A stretch of 64,000 bases of DNA from assembly GCF_028009165.1 (NCBI RefSeq), contig NC_079241.1, forward strand, positions 3,224,001 to 3,288,000, in the 5' to 3' direction. A program made the translations under genes and the position numbers. Shown here one piece after another: positions 60,018 to 64,000 of the stretch. Below the pieces are notes generated by a model, which was given only the letters and a program-made list of their open reading frames with translations, searched no databases and was not told where the DNA came from. Numbering within the stretch: the stretch's first letter is position 1; the number at the start of each line of letters is the position of its first letter. This DNA is from Akanthomyces muscarius. Its lineage: Eukaryota; Ascomycota; Sordariomycetes; Hypocreales; Cordycipitaceae.

Positions 60018-62202
60018 AGCCCTCGTCTGACGGCATCCTGGGGGATCCGGGATGAAGTTGACAAGGCATACAAGGACTGGGACGGAAAGGCAGGGAAATG
60101 GGCGAGGAGGAGCGAGATTGCTCAATGAGGTGTTGTGTAGAACTTAGCCAACCCCCCCTGTAGGTGCAAATATAAGTACTTCTCGGAAAGTGCTCGTGGC
60201 ACGTCAAGCGTCCTCGCTACAGTGGCCACACGGAAGCTTGTTTCTAGGTCTTGGCCGTGTTCTTGGTCTTTCTCATGGTCGTAACACACGCCGTTCTTTC
60301 ATAAAGATATTTAGTTGTATTGTTTTCTTTTGTATCTTTGCTGCCTCACATTACGGTCGCTTCGTGCTCGTACGCCAAAAAAAATGCTCATTTCATTTCA
60401 TAAAGACAATCCAAGCGCACCGCTGTGCTGTGGGTGTGGGTTATTTGGACGGCAAGGAGAAGTGATGCTTATGGCGCTGCAAACTTACGACCTCTACTTG
60501 TTACCGTGATGATTCATAATGCACGGGGAAACGCCTCCATTTGTGCCAGACAGACCGAGTGTAACATGATGGAAGACTGGCTTCCTGTAGTGTTGGTGAT
60601 GGTGTCTCGAGATGAGACCGTGTTGGGAAGCGCCGAGGCCTGTGATTGGCTGAAATGCAGCGAATCAGGACACAGGGAAGAAGATGGCGTTGGCGACTGG
60701 AATTTACACTGCTCAGGTGGTTCAAACTCAGAAACCCGACGGCGGAAAAAAAATAATAATCAATCTGCAGACATGACCAGTGGCGATGCCAAAACTGTGG
60801 CGGTTGTGGGAGGAGGCGTGGGAATATGAGTTGAAGTAGAGGAGGGCAGACGCAAGTGATGGTGCTGGACTGACTGACACAGGGCGAGTATTGGAAGGGT
60901 GGTTGTGGGTTGTGGGGAGGAAGCAGGGACATGGGCACTTTGTGGGAAAAGGGAGAATGTGTGATTTGTACAGGGAATTCGTTACGACAAAGTCAGCTGA
61001 GCGGTGAAGACGACATGTGATGAAACGGGCGCATAGCTAGAGGTTTGCGTCGACCATGACGGCCACTGACGATAAGGTGCATGGGGTGGGCAAACACAGC
61101 ATCGTGCAACGCATTTGTCGCGCGGTATACCAAGCAAATTGTTCAAAACAGTGGAATTTTGAAAGAAAAGAGAAACAAATTTGAAGCAGAGCTGTGAGCC
61201 AGTAGTTGGAGTGGCATGGCTCAGCGCTTACACGCAAGTGGTGAGGCCTTTTAGTATTAATTACTGTTACAGGGGGCAGGGGGATCACGGAGATGTGTGT
61301 GGTAGAAATCTAGATGTGCTGCTGCAAGTAGGCGCCCCGCCTTGGGATGCATGACATTTCGTGTTGCAGCACAACGGCGCGGAACGAGCATGAATGAATA
61401 AAATTGGATAAAAAAAGAGGGATGATTTGCATGTGCGACTGGACCATTGTGATATAGTGGTACAGCAGCAAGGGATGAGACTTTGTTGGATCTGGTACCT
61501 GACGGAATGGAAACCTTTTTGATCTCGTCTCCGGTGTGCAGGCCCCTTGCTACAGGGCGGCAAACTCAAAGTGTACCTAGGTAGATGTGTATGCGTGGTG
61601 GTTGTTGTGCAAACGAGCTGCGAAAAAAAAAGGGCAGGAAAATGGTGCAATAATTGTACCTAATTCCGGGCCGACGGAAATGATTATATTTTTTATTTTT
61701 ATTTATTTATTTCTTTCCTTAGACCCTTCTATGACGAGCAACGACAAGGCCTCTGGACTGGTACAGGGAACAATCTGGTCGGCGCGTTTGCTGCGCCGTT
61801 TGCTTCAGCGTTTGCAGCCCCGTCGACGGTTGATTGGCTGGCAGTCCTCCTTGAGGCGAGGCCGCCCCACCATGAAACTCGGGTGCATGGCCAAGACAAT
61901 GGGCGGCGACCAGGCAATGGCAACGGGTACCAGCCGCCTTTTGTTTCGTCCATTCACCATCAGTTTCCATGTAGAAAGATTGGGCCAAAACTTTCCAGAA
62001 TGGGCAAGAAACGAAAGAGAGAAACATTTCATCCGCCCCCTGTTTCTTCAGCAGCAGCCCCGGTCCCGTAGGCCCGTCTCAGACCGTCCTTCATGCCGGC
62101 CCGCGCTGGCTGGAGCATTTCGTCTGATAGGCCCTGCGCTGCTCACGACATGCCGCGGGCCGGTTTAGCCTGCGCAGGTTTGGGCCGCTTGAATGGCTGG
62201 CA

Positions 62203-62205
<3 letters not shown>

Positions 62206-62251
<46 letters not shown>

Positions 62252-62252
62252 C
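62206..62252. repeat. (GGCA)n tetranucleotide microsatellite
   Basis: About eleven perfect tandem GGCA units. The plus strand can be read as a Gln-Ala-Gly-Arg repeat and the minus strand as Leu-Pro-Ala-Cys, but neither frame shows gene support. Confidence 0.95.
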
Positions 62253-62399
62253 ACGGTAGCCAAGAGATTGATTCCACCCATCGAAATATGTGCTCAGCGG
62301 ATGGTTTCCCCCTTGTCCCTCGTGTGCGGAAATCTGCTTTCTCTCTCTTTGGGGGTATCAAACAAGAAACAAGTGGTGCCGCGCGCGCGTTTCTCCGTG

Positions 62400-63330
62400 T
62401 CATTATTCCCCCACCATCTCACCATCTTTATCAACCGCCTTGTGCAACTCACCCGTCCTCGTCTCTCCTCTTACCACTGCCTCTTCGACTAAGCTTCCTA
62501 CTCGCTGCAGCAGCCAACCGTTGGACTCGACTTGTTTAAATCTCACACAGCATCCGCTTCTTTGTTCAAAAGAAGCTAGACTTGTCTTCCTGATTCATCA
62601 CTTCCAACCAAGACTCACTTCTCTCTCACCTTGTTCCTCCCAGCTTCTTGGTTTGAGGATCATTCCTTCACTCTTCGACTCGACACAAGCATTTCAGCAA
62701 ACAAGAAAGAAATACCGTCATGATACCCTGACGCATTCCCTCGACCTATTTGTCTCTGTTGTGGCGCTCTCTTCATCCTCCTTTGCTCCTCGCTCTACAT
62801 TGCTACCTGCTCCAAGAGTCGTGCAACCACAGGCTGGAACTGTGTGATTCACGTTTGATTCGCCTTTTTTTCCTTTGCCTTTTCATTCTCACATTCACTA
62901 CTCGACGAGTACATGCCATTCACTGCACGCCGTTGCACAACCACAAAAAAGACAGCAACCTCGCCAAAGCTAGCCAAACCGTCAAACAAAGCACTGCCGA
63001 GCTGGCCAGCTGCCAGGCTACACCCGCCAGCTGTCAACCGTCAGCTCTCTTTCAGCGACAAGAAAATAATAAAAACGACAATAGCAACAAAAGAATTTTC
63101 TCTTCTTTCACGTCTTGACGTCACTAGAAGTCGCTCTTCGATTCCCCTCGACTGAACTCTACCTATATACCTGGCTGATCTACCCCGAGCTCTCCCACTT
63201 CTGGCAAATCTCATCACTTATATTTTACCACTACTTTTTTTACCGCTTCAACACTTCTCCCGGCGAGAACCGAACGCAAATCTAATCGAATATTTCTTCT
63301 TCTTTTTATATATCAACACACGATACCAAA
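62400..63330 (+). promoter_or_regulatory. CT-rich promoter/leader of the DUF7492 gene
   Basis: A long pyrimidine-rich stretch with TATATACC at about 63161 and TATATATC near 63306 runs up to the start codon at 63331. This layout is typical of strongly expressed fungal genes for secreted proteins. A transcription start cannot be fixed by eye. Confidence 0.4.
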
Positions 63331-64000
63331 ATGAGATTTCCATCAACAAAACCCTCGGCTCTGCTCGCAGCCGCCGCCCTCACCACCCTCACAACCGCCC
63401 ATTCCTGGGTCGAAGAAGTGTACCGCATCGCTCCCAACGGCACACTCGTCGGTGACGCTGGCTACCCGCGTGGCTGGGTCGCCCGCACTTCAACAGACCC
63501 TCTCTGGAAGGACGCCATCCCGCAGTGGCTGCTGCCGCTCTCCGGCCAGAGCGCCTACAGCGGCGAGGAGAAGCTCAACAAGTACGACTTTGTGGCGGAC
63601 CCCAAGTTTGCCATGCTGCAGGCCGCCCCCGGCGACCACATCTCCCTCATCCACCTCGAAAACGGCCACACCACGCTGCCGCAGAACCAGCCCAAGAAGC
63701 CGCACAACCGCGGCACCATCTTCCTCTACGGCACCGACCAGCCCAAGCCCCAGGAGCGCCTCTTTGACGTGCACCTTGTCTGGAACCGCGACGGCACCGG
63801 CGGCGACAAGCGCGGCCGCCTGCTCGCCACCCGCAACTACGACGACGGCCAGTGCTACCAGCCCAACCCCGGCGAGATCAGCACCCAGCGCGCCAAGGAG
63901 CTCGCCGCCGAAGGCGCCGTCCACGACCGCGAGCTGCGCTGCCAGTCCGACATTCAGCTGCCCGCCGACCTCAAGCCCGGCTCCACCTACACCATCTACT
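63331..64000 (+). CDS. Secreted DUF7492 protein, LPMO-like N-terminus (partial)
   Basis: Open from ATG at 63331 to the window end, so the C-terminus is missing. The first roughly 23 residues are a signal peptide (hydrophobic core ALLAAAALTTLTT, then AH). Cleavage after Ala would leave HSWVEEVYRIAPNGTLVG at the N-terminus. Family marks follow in order: GYPRGWVAR, QAAPGDHISLIHLENGHTTL, RGTIFLYGTDQPKP, VWNRDGTGGDKRGRLLATRN, CYQPNPGEIS, and CQSDIQLPADLKPGSTYTIY. I recognise this as the fungal DUF7492 family. An N-terminal histidine, together with a second conserved histidine in ENGHTTL, recalls the copper brace of lytic polysaccharide monooxygenases. That function is an inference. It is expected to be extracellular or cell-wall located. 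Confidence 0.85.
   Translation, partial: MRFPSTKPSALLAAAALTTLTTAHSWVEEVYRIAPNGTLVGDAGYPRGWVARTSTDPLWKDAIPQWLLPLSGQSAYSGEEKLNKYDFVADPKFAMLQAAPGDHISLIHLENGHTTLPQNQPKKPHNRGTIFLYGTDQPKPQERLFDVHLVWNRDGTGGDKRGRLLATRNYDDGQCYQPNPGEISTQRAKELAAEGAVHDRELRCQSDIQLPADLKPGSTYTIY

Larger units (their letters stand above)
60018..63330. other. Gene-free stretch upstream of the DUF7492 gene
   Basis: About 3.3 kb. No supported gene. It includes GGTACCTGA near 61496, TACCTAGGTA near 61573 and the GCAG microsatellite at 62206. The last 900 bases are the CT-rich leader described separately. Confidence 0.5.

Noticed and set aside
61587..62168. 193-codon plus-strand frame
   Set aside because: Crosses AT-rich and repeat-flanking sequence with no motif; antisense frames of similar length exist.
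62193..62492. Possible CRISPR-like or coding repeat
   Set aside because: It is a simple GGCA microsatellite without spacers; the host is a eukaryote.

Overview
The window looks like nuclear DNA of a filamentous ascomycete, most likely a sordariomycete of the order Hypocreales. Genes carry short introns (about 50-240 bases) with GTAAGT-like donors, CTAAC-like branch points and CAG/TAG acceptors. There are CT-rich leaders before some genes, and the gene set includes an AbaA regulator of conidiation, fungal Zn2Cys6 factors, multi-exon P450s and a DUF7492 secreted protein. The order is inferred from the overall style and is not proven. Exon models below were built by hand; for each one the intron phases close and the summed exon length is a multiple of three.

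Layout. 1-10 kb holds a minus-strand run: a Gln/Met-rich protein with three internal repeats (1178-2827), a small two-exon protein (3040-3621), an EFM2/METTL21-like lysine methyltransferase (5654-6856) and a fungal ELL-type RNA polymerase II elongation factor (7875-10087). About 10.1-19.4 kb has no gene I can support. 19.4-36 kb is an accessory-looking group: a Dal5/Liz1-type transporter, two cytochrome P450s, a sugar-porter MFS protein and a Zn2Cys6 regulator whose 3' end looks frameshifted. A seven-exon LC8 dynein light chain, a housekeeping gene, sits between the two P450s. No polyketide, peptide or terpene backbone enzyme is present.

36.8-38.1 kb encodes a GH12 glucanase with an N-terminal membrane anchor. 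After a gene-poor 5 kb comes a plus-strand run: a processive GT2 cellulose-synthase-like glycosyltransferase (43457-45978), the rRNA-processing factor Mrd1 (48135-50991) and AbaA (52717-55496). AbaA has three AbaA-type CATTCY sites just upstream of its start. 55.5-63.3 kb contains only a decayed ABCC transporter and an unassigned ORF fragment. The window ends inside a secreted DUF7492 protein (from 63331) whose mature N-terminus would be histidine.

Functionally the window mixes core genes (ELL, methyltransferase, LC8, Mrd1), cell-wall and development genes (GT2, GH12, AbaA, DUF7492) and an accessory oxidation/transport/regulation group. The strongest unusual signals are: a 4-base microexon that completes the first cysteine pair of the Zn2Cys6 finger; a P450 lacking the I-helix threonine; an unfamiliar triple-repeat Gln-rich protein; a membrane-anchored GH12; and recurrent GGTACCTA-type palindromic words in the gene-poor stretches.
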